DNA of 64,000 nt from Bacillota bacterium (GCA_023460035.1 JAEWRN010000004.1:118236-182235), one strand, 5' to 3'; numbered from the stretch's first letter, positions 16,902 to 25,786 are shown. Notes: generated by a model from the letters alone, not told the origin. Made by a program: numbers and translations.

Positions 16902-17888
16902 TCAACTTGCCTTTACGGGGAAATTCGCGTCCAAAAAGCTCAACACCGCGTTGCTGAACTTCACATCCTGTGCCGGGTCGTTGAAATACTCATCATAGCA
17001 AATAAAATGCTCATCACCCGGCCGCACCATGGTGGTCATTTGAATTTTGTTTTTTAGTGCCACATCAACCAATTGCTGAAATTCCCGGTAGGGCACCTGT
17101 GTATCCCCGGTGGAATGCATCATTAAAATAGGGCGGTCCCCCAGTTTTGCTAGGCCATTCGCCGGCGAGTATTGTAGCGCGTCAAACCCAAAGTGCGCCC
17201 CGAGATACAGATTTAAAAACGGCATGTCCATAATCCCCAGCAGTTTTGGGGCCCCAAACATGCTCATGTTGTCCACAAACAGGTCGCTCCAGGACGAAAA
17301 CGCCGATGCCGTGATGACTGCGTCAATGCGCGGCACCTCCCCGGCGGCAATCAGCACCGTACCGGCCCCCATGGAGGTACCCATGGCAACAATCGGCAGG
17401 CTTTGGGCACGGGTGTCGGCCGCAAGGTAATCCACCCCCGCTTTGACATCGCGCCATTCTGTCATGCCAAAGCCAATTTCATCCCCCTCGCTTTCGCTGC
17501 GGGCACGCATTTCGATCAGCAGGGCATCCCAGCCGTTGTCTGCCAGCATTTTAGCATAGCCAAAAAAAGCGGTGACCGACGGGTTTTGAATGCCCGACAG
17601 TATCACCACCGTACCCCTTGGCGTGGCCGCCTGTGTGCGCCACGCCGCAAGGTGCAGCGCGTCGTCGGTGGTCAGGGTAATGCGCTGGGCCTGCACCCCA
17701 AATTCGGCGGGGTCATACTGCTGTTGCTCAAACCGCTGCCCCAAAAAAGAGGGCATCACCGCAAACGGAATACCCGCAAGCAATACCAGCAGCAAAGCAA
17801 CCGGCACCGCCACAATGATGACCAGCCGCTTTTTTCGTTTTTTTGTTTTTTGGGCTACCCCGTTTTCCCGTAATACCTTTGTGTTCAT
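16902..17888 (-). CDS. Membrane-anchored alpha/beta hydrolase
   Basis: A 328-residue protein. The N-terminus is highly basic (KTKKRKKR) and followed by one membrane helix (about 23-45), so the hydrolase domain should face outside. The nucleophile is in GTSMGAG. The likely Asp and His of the triad are in STGDTQVP and GDEHFICYDEYF. It matches the serine aminopeptidase/esterase-like S33 group. The substrate is unknown. ATG at 17888 follows GGAGAAGGAT. It is followed on the same strand by no close gene. Confidence 0.85.
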   Translation of the reverse strand: MNTKVLRENGVAQKTKKRKKRLVIIVAVPVALLLVLLAGIPFAVMPSFLGQRFEQQQYDPAEFGVQAQRITLTTDDALHLAAWRTQAATPRGTVVILSGIQNPSVTAFFGYAKMLADNGWDALLIEMRARSESEGDEIGFGMTEWRDVKAGVDYLAADTRAQSLPIVAMGTSMGAGTVLIAAGEVPRIDAVITASAFSSWSDLFVDNMSMFGAPKLLGIMDMPFLNLYLGAHFGFDALQYSPANGLAKLGDRPILMMHSTGDTQVPYREFQQLVDVALKNKIQMTTMVRPGDEHFICYDEYFNDPAQDVKFSNAVLSFLDANFPVKAS

Positions 17889-17925
17889 ATCCTTCTCCCA
17901 CTTTTAATTTACTCGTGCTTAACGC

Positions 17926-18330
17926 TTACTCCCCTTCGTAGTAATCCACTTCGTCGGCGAGACGGTACACATACCCCTGCCCACCCGGCCAAACCCCTAT
18001 TTTTTCAGAATCAGGGTAGAACGCAACATCCACATCGTGGCAGGTGTCATAGTCCAGATAAACCAAAAGCTCGGTATCCGATGTGTTGGTCAGCTTGTGC
18101 GCCCCCGCCGGCTGTGCGGGAAAAAACAAAAAGTCACCCGCCTGCACCGGCCGCTCGCCGCTTGGTGTTTTCAACACGCCGTGGCCCTGCAAAATATAAA
18201 AGCTCTCCTCGTTTGCCAAGTGGTAGTGATACGGAAACGCGGCTTTATGCGGCGGCACCTCGTACAGCGCATGCCCCGCCTTGTGGGTAGCCGGCAATTC
18301 GTCGGCAGATACCTGTATCGGCTTTATCAT
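17926..18330 (-). CDS. Cupin domain protein
   Basis: A 134-residue single-domain cupin. Motif 1 (PYHYHLANEESFYILQGHG) supplies the metal-binding His/His/Glu, and motif 2 (AGDFLFFPAQPAGAHKLTN) supplies the last His. ATG at 18330 follows AGGAGAG. It is a stand-alone gene between the hydrolase and the coiled-coil protein. Cupins of this type range from sugar isomerases to binding proteins, so no reaction can be assigned. Confidence 0.87.
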   Translation of the reverse strand: MIKPIQVSADELPATHKAGHALYEVPPHKAAFPYHYHLANEESFYILQGHGVLKTPSGERPVQAGDFLFFPAQPAGAHKLTNTSDTELLVYLDYDTCHDVDVAFYPDSEKIGVWPGGQGYVYRLADEVDYYEGE

Positions 18331-18453
18331 GGGTTTCTCTCCTTTGTGTTTTGTGTTGTGGCGCCACACACGCACGGTACCACTTTATAAAACAAAAGCA
18401 GGCCCCCCATATTAAAATGTGGTGCCCGCCCTGTTTGTTTTTTGCCCCTGTTT

Positions 18454-19047
18454 TCAACCCAGGCTAAGCTGTGCTTCTACCGCGGCAAGGCCCTTTTGCA
18501 GCTGGGCGGTTTTGTCCTCGTCCCCAGCGGCCTGCGCAAGCTCTGTCGTCAGTTGCTGTTTTTGCTGCTGCAACTGCTGACGGTCCGCCTTCTCGGTTTC
18601 ATCTTCTTTGTTTACCTTTTGGCTTTGCTGCTCTGTTTGCACTTTTTCTGCCTGCGGCTTGTCGTACACCAGCTTCGGCTCGCCATCTTCACCTTGCTCC
18701 AGCCGGTAAATACCCGCGGGGTTCACCTGCTCATTTTTGGCTGTTTTTTCAAACACGTCATACTTGCCGGCCGACGACTGCTGGGCGGGCTGCTCACTTG
18801 TGGCATTCGCATTCATTTGCTTTTGCACTGCCGCAATTTGTTTGTCAAGCTCGTCAATCTGCTTTTCCAGCTTCTCTTCCAGGTCATCATCCACTTGCAT
18901 CCCCTGCTGGCGCTGCTGTTGCAGGGTGGTAAGCTGGTTTGTAAGCAGCACTTTTTGCTGCTGCAGCCGTTGCAGCTCGTTTGACGGGTCACTGCTTTGC
19001 TTGGTAGACGCAATATTGTTTTGCGCGGCTATTTTACTGACATCCAC
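18454..19047 (-). CDS. Gln-rich coiled-coil protein (FlxA-like)
   Basis: A 197-residue soluble protein rich in Gln, Lys and Glu. Long coiled-coil segments occupy about residues 23-80 and 150-195, with a central segment (GIYRLEQGEDGEPKLVYD) between them. There is no signal peptide or membrane helix. It resembles FlxA-like proteins of Firmicutes, whose function is unclear. The start is a GTG at 19047 with GGAGG 8 bp upstream; the nearby ATG at 19043 is out of frame. Confidence 0.7.
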   Translation of the reverse strand: MDVSKIAAQNNIASTKQSSDPSNELQRLQQQKVLLTNQLTTLQQQRQQGMQVDDDLEEKLEKQIDELDKQIAAVQKQMNANATSEQPAQQSSAGKYDVFEKTAKNEQVNPAGIYRLEQGEDGEPKLVYDKPQAEKVQTEQQSQKVNKEDETEKADRQQLQQQKQQLTTELAQAAGDEDKTAQLQKGLAAVEAQLSLG

Positions 19048-19261
19048 GTTTCCTACCTCCCATGTCCATTTATGATGGCTTTCATAGTAAAGTATCGACC
19101 GGTGGGTAAAAACGGAAAGTCATATTGTTAAATTATACAAAGTTTTCACAACTTGGCAGCTTTGAGTGCCTGTTAAGTGACAATGTTACAGAAGCGCCGG
19201 GCAGATTGAGATATAATTATCAATGTCGGGTTTCTACCGCAGCGGCACTGCCCCGCAAAGG

Positions 19262-19939
19262 TCACTGGCTCATTTCACGCAGGCCTTCAAGGTCGGTCAA
19301 AATCACCTGCCCGCGCCCAAGCTGTATCAGGTTGTTGTTTTCAAGGTATTTGAGAATACGGCTGACAACTTCCCGCGCGGTGCCAAGGTTTTTGGCAATG
19401 GCTTCATGGGTAATCGGTAGCGCCGTCGTCTTTTCAAACTCTGCCTGCTGCAATAAAAACGCCGCAATGCGCTGGCCCATATTCCGCGAGACCATCTGCT
19501 CCATAATCCACATCACTTCAGAAAACCGCTCGTTCACAATCTCCATCGAAAATTCGCGCACTTCGCTGTTGGCCGCTGAAAGCTGTTCCCACACGGCGGC
19601 GGGGATAAACAGCACTTCGCTTTGCTTTTCTGCCGCAAGCGTCACTTCAAACGTGATGTTTTTCAGCACGCAGGAGGCACTGAGGATGCACACATTGCCA
19701 GGCAGCAGCCGAAACAACGTGATTTCCTTGCCGTCCTCCGATTCAAAATACGCCCGCAACTGCCCGCTTTTCACGATGACAAGGCCGTTGCACTTTTCCT
19801 GCCGGTTGTGCAGCAGCGCCCCCGGCGCATAAAGCGCCCGGTTACAGGCGGTAGCAAGCTGCTGTGCCTGCTGGGGTGTTAACCGGTTCACAAAAGAAAG
19901 GTGGTCTGCCACAAACGCAAGATCCGCTGCTGTCAGCAT
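19262..19939 (-). CDS. Crp/Fnr family transcriptional regulator
   Basis: A 225-residue regulator: cyclic-nucleotide-binding-like sensor domain (about 20-130), dimerisation helix, and a C-terminal winged helix (about 150-220, ITHEAIAKNLGTAREVVSRI). Cys residues exist but do not form the Cys cluster of classical Fnr, so an Fe-S sensor is unlikely. ATG at 19939 follows GGGAGG. It is divergent from the CoA-disulfide reductase fusion at 20104 and probably regulates it, for example in response to redox or sulfane-sulfur stress. That link is inferred from position only. Confidence 0.9.
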   Translation of the reverse strand: MLTAADLAFVADHLSFVNRLTPQQAQQLATACNRALYAPGALLHNRQEKCNGLVIVKSGQLRAYFESEDGKEITLFRLLPGNVCILSASCVLKNITFEVTLAAEKQSEVLFIPAAVWEQLSAANSEVREFSMEIVNERFSEVMWIMEQMVSRNMGQRIAAFLLQQAEFEKTTALPITHEAIAKNLGTAREVVSRILKYLENNNLIQLGRGQVILTDLEGLREMSQ

Positions 19940-20103
19940 ACAAAACCTCCCAATCAACGCTGTTTTAGACTTTTTTAACATATACTATTGCTTTAAGTAT
20001 ACCACGCTTTGCACCCCAAAGAAAGCGAAGCATGCCGGCAAACCCGCCGCCTGCTTTACCATGAAACCTGATTCACAATGCACCATATGAAAGGGGCCTT
20101 AAT

Positions 20104-22548
20104 ATGAAAGTACTGATTGTCGGCGGTGTCGCCGGTGGCGCTTCTGCGGCAGCGCGTCTGCGCAGAAACGACGAACACGCGGAGATTATTCTGTTCGAGC
20201 GCGGCAACTACATCTCGTTTGCAAACTGCGGCTTGCCGTATTACATCGGTGATGTCATCCGCGAAAAATCCAAACTGACCCTGCAAACACCGCAAAGCTT
20301 TTTTGACCGTTTCCGGGTGGATGTGCGCACCGGCAACGAGGTGATTGCCATTGACCGCGAAGCCAAAAAGGTGACGGTAAAGCTGCTGGCAGACGGCAGC
20401 ACGTACGAGGAAAGCTACGACAAGCTGCTGCTTTCGCCGGGTGCCGAGCCGCTGCATCTGCCGCTGCCCGGGTTTGACGGCAAAAAGGTATTTACGCTGC
20501 GCAACATCCCCGACACCTTTGCCATCAAAGAATTTTGCGACAAAAACTCCCCTAAAAGTGTTGTTGTCATCGGCGGCGGCTACATTGGTATTGAAATTGC
20601 CGAAAACCTGCACAAGCTGGGCATTAAGGTGACGATTGTCGAGCTGAGCGAGCACATTGTGCCCCCGGTGGACAGCGACACCGCCGCGCAGCTGCACAAC
20701 CACCTGCGCTCTAAGGGCATTGACCTGCGGCTGAAAACCGGCGTGCAGGCAATTGAGGAGCTGAGCACCGGGCTGGTGTTCAAGCTGTCGGAAGGGCCGG
20801 CCATCTCGGCGGACTTTGCCATCCTTGCAGCAGGTGTTTCGCCTGAATCACAGCTGGCCAAAAACGCCGGGCTGAAGCTGGGCCTGCGCAATGCCATTGT
20901 GGTAGATAACACTTTAAAAACCAGCGACGACAGCATTTACGCAGTGGGCGACGCGGTAGAGGTGACCAACTTTGTCAGCGGCACCCCGGCGTTCATCCCC
21001 CTTGCCTCCCCTGCCAACAAGCAGGGCCGCATTGCGGCAGACAACATCTGCGGCAAAAACGAGCCGTATGAGGGCTCTCTCGGCTCTTCGGTGCTGAAGG
21101 TATTCGATCTGGTCGTCGCCGCGACCGGCATGTCGGAAACCGCATTACAGCGTGCCGGCATTCCCTACAAAAAATCGTACACCTATTCTGCGTCCAACGC
21201 CTCGTACTACCCCGGCGGGCTGCCCATCAGCTTAAAACTGATTTTCACACCGGACGGCAGCCGCATCTTGGGCGCGCAGGCAGTCGGTTTTTCGGGTGTG
21301 GATAAGCGCATTGACGTCATCGCGACCGTGATGCGCCTTGGCGGCGCGGTAGAAGATTTGACCAAACTGGAGCTTTGCTACGCCCCGCCGTTCTCCTCTG
21401 CCAAAGACCCCGTCAACATGGCAGGCTACACGGCAGAAAACATTTTAAGCGGCCGCATGACCCCGTTTTATGCCGAGCAGGTGGCAGACCTTGACCTTGA
21501 TCAAGTCACCCTGCTGGATGTGCGCACCACGGACGAATACGCCGGTGGTACCATCCCGGGGGCTGCCAACCTGCCGCTGGACGATTTGCGCGAACAGCTG
21601 GGCAGCCTGCCCAAAGACAAGCCGCTGTATGTATTTTGCCAGATTGGCCTGCGCGGCTACCTTGCCACCCGCATTTTACTGCAAAACGGCTTTAACGAGG
21701 TGTACAACCTCAGCGGCGGCTACCGCCTGTGGCGTGAACTGGAAAATGACAAAGCCGGCCTGACCGAAGGGTTGGAGCACAGCCATGTGGAGACCGAGAC
21801 CCAGCAGCCCGCCGCAAAGGGCGCCAAGGAAATTGTGGTAGATGCCTGCGGTTTAAGCTGCCCCGGCCCCATTATGGCAGTCAGCAAGGCTATGAACGGC
21901 GCCGAAGAGGGCACCGTGTTCTCGGTCAAAGCGACCGACCCCGCCTTTGTCACCGACATTGAAGCGTTCTGCAACCGCACCGGCTGCCGCCTGCTGCGCT
22001 CGGACTTTGACGGCAAGTGCTTTAACGTGGTGCTGCAAAAAGGCGAAGAAGAAACAAAGCCCGCCACTATCGCCGGTGGCAACGACAAAAGCATCATCGT
22101 CTTTTCGGGCGACCTCGACAAGGCAATCGCATCGTTCATCATCGCCAACGGTGCACTGGCCATGGGCCGCAAGGTGCACATGTTCTTCACCTTCTGGGGG
22201 CTGAACATCCTGCGCAAAGGCCAGGGTGCCCCGGTGAAAAAAGACTTTATCAGCCGCATGTTTGGCTTTATGATGCCCCGCGGCTCGAAAAAGCTGGGCC
22301 TCTCGCGGATGAACATGGGCGGCATGGGCGCCAAGATGATCCGCTCGGTCATGCACAACAAAAACATCAGCTCGCTGGAAGAGCTGATTGAAGAAGCCAT
22401 GAAAAATGGTGTGGAGATCACGGCCTGCAGCATGTCGATGGACGTGATGGGCATCCAGCGCGAAGAGCTGATTGACGGCATTCAGATCGGCGGCGTCGCA
22501 AGCTTCCTTGGCAGCGCCGAAGAGTCAGACGCAAGCCTGTTTATCTGA
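20104..22548 (+). CDS. CoA-disulfide/persulfide reductase fused to rhodanese, TusA and DsrE-like domains
   Basis: An 814-residue multidomain sulfur enzyme. Residues 1-450 are a FAD/NAD(P)H pyridine-nucleotide-disulfide oxidoreductase with the single redox Cys42 in SFANCGLPY, typical of CoA-disulfide reductases. A rhodanese domain follows (about 465-555, Cys512 in FCQIGLRG), then a TusA/SirA domain (about 578-645, Cys586 in GLSCPGP) and a DsrE/F/H-like domain to the end. The chain could move sulfane sulfur from persulfides or polysulfide between Cys residues while reducing it with NAD(P)H. Such fusions occur in Clostridia. ATG at 20104 follows AAAGGGG. It is divergent from a Crp/Fnr regulator and ends at a strong terminator. 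Confidence 0.93.
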   Translation: MKVLIVGGVAGGASAAARLRRNDEHAEIILFERGNYISFANCGLPYYIGDVIREKSKLTLQTPQSFFDRFRVDVRTGNEVIAIDREAKKVTVKLLADGSTYEESYDKLLLSPGAEPLHLPLPGFDGKKVFTLRNIPDTFAIKEFCDKNSPKSVVVIGGGYIGIEIAENLHKLGIKVTIVELSEHIVPPVDSDTAAQLHNHLRSKGIDLRLKTGVQAIEELSTGLVFKLSEGPAISADFAILAAGVSPESQLAKNAGLKLGLRNAIVVDNTLKTSDDSIYAVGDAVEVTNFVSGTPAFIPLASPANKQGRIAADNICGKNEPYEGSLGSSVLKVFDLVVAATGMSETALQRAGIPYKKSYTYSASNASYYPGGLPISLKLIFTPDGSRILGAQAVGFSGVDKRIDVIATVMRLGGAVEDLTKLELCYAPPFSSAKDPVNMAGYTAENILSGRMTPFYAEQVADLDLDQVTLLDVRTTDEYAGGTIPGAANLPLDDLREQLGSLPKDKPLYVFCQIGLRGYLATRILLQNGFNEVYNLSGGYRLWRELENDKAGLTEGLEHSHVETETQQPAAKGAKEIVVDACGLSCPGPIMAVSKAMNGAEEGTVFSVKATDPAFVTDIEAFCNRTGCRLLRSDFDGKCFNVVLQKGEEETKPATIAGGNDKSIIVFSGDLDKAIASFIIANGALAMGRKVHMFFTFWGLNILRKGQGAPVKKDFISRMFGFMMPRGSKKLGLSRMNMGGMGAKMIRSVMHNKNISSLEELIEEAMKNGVEITACSMSMDVMGIQREELIDGIQIGGVASFLGSAEESDASLFI

Positions 22549-22572
22549 TTTCTAAAATTACGTTCACCCAGC

Positions 22573-22614
22573 AAACGAGCCGGGGCGGTCATGACCGCCC
22601 CGGCTCGTTTTGTT
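22573..22614 (+). terminator. Terminator after the CoA-disulfide reductase fusion
   Basis: A perfect 18-bp inverted repeat (AAACGAGCCGGGGCGGTC / GACCGCCCCGGCTCGTTT) with a 2-nt centre, then TGTTTTG. Confidence 0.88.
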
Positions 22615-22667
22615 TTGCCCGCTGCTGATCGCCGGCAACCGCGCAAGTCAACCCCTACAGGCTAAAA

Positions 22668-22726
22668 AATCAACCGGGGTACTCCACCAAACGGTTGATT
22701 ACTTTTTTCCCCCTACTGCCTATACT
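22668..22726 (+). promoter_or_regulatory. Promoter with dyad operator upstream of the broken ABC gene
   Basis: -35 TTGATT (22695-22700), a long 20-bp spacer and -10 TATACT (22721-22726). A perfect dyad AATCAACCG / CGGTTGATT (22668-22676 and 22692-22700) overlaps the -35. The dyad plus long spacer suggests a regulated drug- or metal-responsive promoter whose target gene is now truncated. Confidence 0.5.
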
Positions 22727-22743
22727 GGTGCGTGGGAGATGAT

Positions 22744-22892
22744 ATGATGGAAAATTTAATGAACATACAAAACCTGCAAAAAAGCTTTAAGGGCAACTGT
22801 GTGTTAAAAGATTTAAGCTTTACAGTGCAGCCGGGTGAGATTCTTTGCATTCTGGGCCCCAACGGCGCGGGCAAAACCACCACAATTAATAT
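22744..22892 (+). pseudogene. ABC transporter ATPase, N-terminal fragment
   Basis: About 49 codons of an ABC ATPase remain: a beta-strand start (NIQNLQKSFKGNCVLKDLSF) and an intact Walker A (GPNGAGKTTT). The frame then runs at about 22,891 into unrelated phage sequence and soon hits a stop. A GGGAG ribosome site and a promoter are still in place. The rest of the ATPase and any permease partner are gone, so this is a deletion scar and not a functional gene. Confidence 0.85.
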
Positions 22893-23582
22893 GAGGATTT
22901 ATACCATATCTGTCTCGAGACACAGAAGACAGACATTCCCCTGTCCGTGGAGTATCTGAAAAAGCTGTCAGACACTATCGAGAATCGGATTCCGCAGTCT
23001 GAAACTGACAAGGAGCTTCGCTCCCTGTTCATGCTTCACAAGAAGGTTCTGCTTGCCGCCGCTCCATTCGATTTTGAAAGCTATCTGCTCTATGTCGAAT
23101 GGGAACGTGAGCCGGACAAGAAGTTCTATGTCCCTCGCCGTGAGGTCATGCACCCTGTCGTACAGGCAATGCAAGATTTGATTGACGATAGGCTGGATTT
23201 GCTGACGATTTCCATGCCGCCCGGTACTGGTAAGTCCACTCTCGGTATCTTCTTCCTGTCGTGGGTCATGGGTCGATTCCCGGATTCACAGTCCCTTGCT
23301 TCTGCTCACTCGGGTATGCTGACACGCTCCTTCTACGATGGTGTGTATCAGATTATCACCGACAGCGAGTATCTGTGGGCTGATGTGTTCCCGGGAGTAA
23401 AGCTGGCGGCAACGAACTCCAAGGAAGAAGCCATCGACCTTCACAAGAAGCACCGCTTCTCTACTCTGACCTATCGAGCAATCAACGCTTCACTGACTGG
23501 TGCTACCCGATGTGACAAAATCCTCTACGCCGATGACTTGTGTTCCGGCATTGAGGAAGCTATGAGCAAAGAGCGATTAGAT
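22893..23582 (+). pseudogene. Phage terminase large subunit, N-terminal fragment
   Basis: About 230 codons in frame 3 of the window, without their own start: the reading begins right after the ABC junction. Features are the ATPase Walker A (MPPGTGKST), the adenine and motor region after it, and the conserved segment YADDLCSGIEEAMSKERLD. The nuclease half is missing. At about 23,580 the frame passes without a stop into tail-protein sequence, so the open frame (GTG at 22,947 to the stop at 24,026) is a chimera. Confidence 0.82.
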
Positions 23583-23983
23583 ATTAGCACTTACAAGATT
23601 TTTCTCATGCAGAAGAATACTGCCGCATGGGAGAAGCTGATTGACATTAAGGAGTTTCCCGACCTCGGCGGTGCGCCGGAAATGCTGGAAACTACCACTC
23701 TGTCTGACAAAATGCAGACTTACATTCCGGGTATTCAGTCCCTTGATTCTCTTGAGTTCACTGCGAACTACACTCTCGAGGAGTACAAGAAGCTGAAAGC
23801 AATGGAAGGTACGGAGAAGGAGTTCGCCGTTTGGTTCGGTGGTACGGAAGCTGGCGATACCGTCACTCCTACTGGTGACAGCGGTAAGTTCAAGTTCAAA
23901 GGCTCTCTGTCTGTTTATGCTAACGGCGGCGGCACGAATGAGGTTGTCGAAATGACTATTACTATCGCTCCGTCTACTGGTAC
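23583..23983 (+). pseudogene. Phage major tail tube protein fragment fused to the terminase frame
   Basis: About 133 codons from STYKIFLMQKN to the Ser/Thr/Gly-rich end ITIAPSTG match the tail tube proteins of Clostridial siphophages (DIKEFPDLGGAPEMLETTTL is the diagnostic stretch). It probably lacks only its first one to three residues. It continues the terminase frame exactly, so the fusion could encode one chimeric polypeptide. After 23,983 the frame enters holin DNA out of register and stops at 24,026. Confidence 0.8.
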
Positions 23984-23985
23984 AG

Positions 23986-24174
23986 GTGGTAGCCGCTGTG
24001 TTTGGTTACACCCTCGATATGGGTGAGCTGGGAGACAAGCTGTTGGCAGTCGTAAACGCCCTGTTCGCAGTCCTCACGATTCTCGGTATCGTGACTGACC
24101 CGACCACTGCTGGTATTGGAGATTCCAAACAGGCTCTTACTTACGAGACACCTAAAAAAGAGGACGCAGTTTAA
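23986..24174 (+). pseudogene. Phage holin, C-terminal fragment
   Basis: About 62 codons carrying a holin C-terminus: a membrane helix (LAVVNALFAVLTILGIVTD) and the DPTTAGIGDSKQALTYETPKK tail (shown here in part: DPTTAGIGDSKQALTYE). The N-terminal half and native start are missing. A GTG at 23,986 opens the frame but is not a credible native start. A hairpin after the stop may be the former phage terminator. Confidence 0.78.
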
Positions 24175-24248
24175 CCTACGTCCTCTACTATGAAAACAAA
24201 TCCGACACAGTGCTTCACGAAAAAGAATGAGTTCGGATTTGCACTATT

Positions 24249-24595
24249 TGGTGGAGATGACGGGAGTCGAACCCGTGTCCAAAAAAAGATTCATCAAAGT
24301 GTCTCCGGGTGCAGCTTATCATCAGGATTCCCCCACCCGGCCGCCGATAAGCAGGCAGCCGGGGTCGGTAGCTTCATTAATTCATGACGGCCCGCAAAGC
24401 TTAAGCCCGTTCACGTGCACCGCTAATTTGATGCCCAAACACCACCCCGCGGTAAAGTGGGAAGGACAGCAGCCTATATTAGGCTGCGACTGCTAATTTA
24501 TTATTGTTAGCTATTTGTTTGTGGCTTTTATAGTGGGTCCACACCACTACCCGCTGCTTCAACTTCACTTTCCCTGTCGAAACCTTTACATCCCC
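24249..24595 (-). ncRNA. ssrA: Transfer-messenger RNA (tmRNA)
   Basis: Rescues stalled ribosomes with SmpB. The 5' end (GGGGATGTAAAGG at 24,595) pairs with the 3' end (CATCTCC plus encoded ACCA, ending 24,249) in the tRNA-like acceptor stem. The T-arm GGGTTCGACTCCCGTC is intact. The tag frame reads GCT AAC AAT AAT AAA TTA GCA GTC GCA GCC TAA, giving ANNNKLAVAA, with the expected hydrophobic degradation end. The length of 347 nt is normal. It lies 25 bp downstream of smpB on the same strand. The 3' end borders a prophage remnant. Confidence 0.96.
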
Positions 24596-24620
24596 ATATT
24601 AATCCGCCCTGCGGCGGAAA

Positions 24621-25085
24621 TTAGGCTTTGTTCTGTGCTTTCATTGCGCGGTCAATGTCGCGCTTTGCGTCGCGCTGGGCCGTGGTGGCACGCTTGTCGT
24701 ACAGCTTTTTGCCCTTGCACAGCCCCACTTGAACCTTAACCCTTGACCCCTTGAAATATAGCCGCAGGGGCACCAGTGTCAGGCCGTTTTGTTTTACCTC
24801 GGCGGCCAGCCGCCGGATTTCGCGCCCGTGGGCCAGCAAACGGCGGGGCCGCACAGGGTCGCGGTTAAAAATATTGCCTTTTTCGTACGGGCTGATGTGC
24901 ATGCCCATCACCATCAGGTCGCCGCCCACCACATCGACCCACGAATCTTTCAGGTTCACCGAACCGGTGCGGATACTTTTGACCTCGGTGCCGACCAGCT
25001 CAATACCGGTTTCCAGTGCTTCGAGGACAAAATAGTCATGCCGCGCCTTGCGGTTTTCGGCGATGGTTTTAAAACTCTCTGGCAT
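24621..25085 (-). CDS. smpB: SsrA-binding protein SmpB
   Basis: A 154-residue partner of tmRNA in trans-translation. It has the OB-fold core with GIELVGTEVKSIRTG and NLKDSW near the N-terminus, the ISPYEKGN and RPRRLLAH segments, and a basic C-terminal tail (KRATTAQRDAKRDIDRAMK) that enters the mRNA channel. ATG at 25,085 follows AAAGGAGG. Its gene lies directly before ssrA, the common Firmicute order. Confidence 0.97.
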   Translation of the reverse strand: MPESFKTIAENRKARHDYFVLEALETGIELVGTEVKSIRTGSVNLKDSWVDVVGGDLMVMGMHISPYEKGNIFNRDPVRPRRLLAHGREIRRLAAEVKQNGLTLVPLRLYFKGSRVKVQVGLCKGKKLYDKRATTAQRDAKRDIDRAMKAQNKA

Positions 25086-25162
25086 TTTGCCCCCTCCTTT
25101 CGCACCAATACCGGAACAATACTATAACCTTTTTTAGGGGTATTTGTCAAGTATTCCCGGCT

Positions 25163-25762
25163 TTACAGCTCCCCGCGCGAAATCAGGCTGCGGCCCAGCG
25201 TGGTGGGGTCGGCATACTCTAAACTGCCCCCCACCGGCAAGCCGTAGGCAAGGCGGCTGACCCGCACCCCCAGGGGCTTGATCAGCTTTGCAAGGTACAT
25301 GGCTGTGGCTTCGCCTTCAACGGTGGGGTTCGTGGCCATAATCACTTCCTGCACTTCGTCGCCCTGCAACCGGGCAAGCAGCTCTTTTACCGTCAGCTGT
25401 TCGGCCCCAATGCCGTCCATTGGCGAAATAAGGCCGTGCAACACATGGTAAAGGCCGTGGTACTCACGGGTGCGCTCAAACGCCGAAACATCGCGCGGGG
25501 TCTCCACCACGCAAATCACGCTTTTGTCGCGCTTGGTGCCGCTGCAAATGGGGCAAATTTCACCGTCGGTAAAGTTTTGGCAAACACTGCACCGGTGTAT
25601 TTTGGTGTGGGCGTCAATAATGGCCTGTGCAAATTCAAGTGCTTCGGTTTTTGGCATGCTGAGCACCTGGTATGCCAGCCGTGACGCCCCTTTGCGGCCA
25701 ATGCCCGGCAGCTTTGCAAATTCTTCAATCAGTTTTTCAAGCGGGGCCGCGTTTGCTCCCAT
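25163..25762 (-). CDS. recR: Recombination mediator RecR
   Basis: A 199-residue protein of the RecFOR pathway that helps load RecA at gaps. It has the N-terminal helix-hairpin-helix (LPGIGRKGASRLAYQ), a C4 zinc finger (CSVCQNFTDGEICPICSG) and a Toprim domain (CVVETPRDVSAFERT; ATNPTVEGEATAMYLA). ATG at 25,762 follows AAGGAAGG. It is third in the dnaX-ybaB-recR cluster, 24 bp after ybaB. Confidence 0.97.
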   Translation of the reverse strand: MGANAAPLEKLIEEFAKLPGIGRKGASRLAYQVLSMPKTEALEFAQAIIDAHTKIHRCSVCQNFTDGEICPICSGTKRDKSVICVVETPRDVSAFERTREYHGLYHVLHGLISPMDGIGAEQLTVKELLARLQGDEVQEVIMATNPTVEGEATAMYLAKLIKPLGVRVSRLAYGLPVGGSLEYADPTTLGRSLISRGEL

Positions 25763-25786
25763 CCGGCAACCTTCCTTTACCTTGAA

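Larger units (their letters stand above)
22893..24186 (+). mobile_element. Collapsed prophage remnant next to ssrA
   Basis: About 1.3 kb of phage DNA containing pieces of three genes normally many kilobases apart: terminase large subunit, major tail tube protein and holin, in correct phage order. The right side stops about 60 bp from the 3' end of ssrA, a classic prophage integration site. The left side cuts into an ABC ATPase gene. The composition is lower in GC than the neighbours. The region ends with a hairpin (AGAGGACG / CGTCCTCT, around 24,159-24,187). Integration at ssrA followed by large deletions is inferred. Confidence 0.8.

Noticed and set aside
22947..24026. A single 359-codon open frame
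   Set aside because: It is continuous but composed of a terminase half, a tail tube protein and out-of-frame holin codons, so it is a chimera and was annotated as fragments.
24190..24496. Small open frames on the plus strand
   Set aside because: They lie within or just beside the antisense of ssrA, lack ribosome sites and have no protein-like composition.
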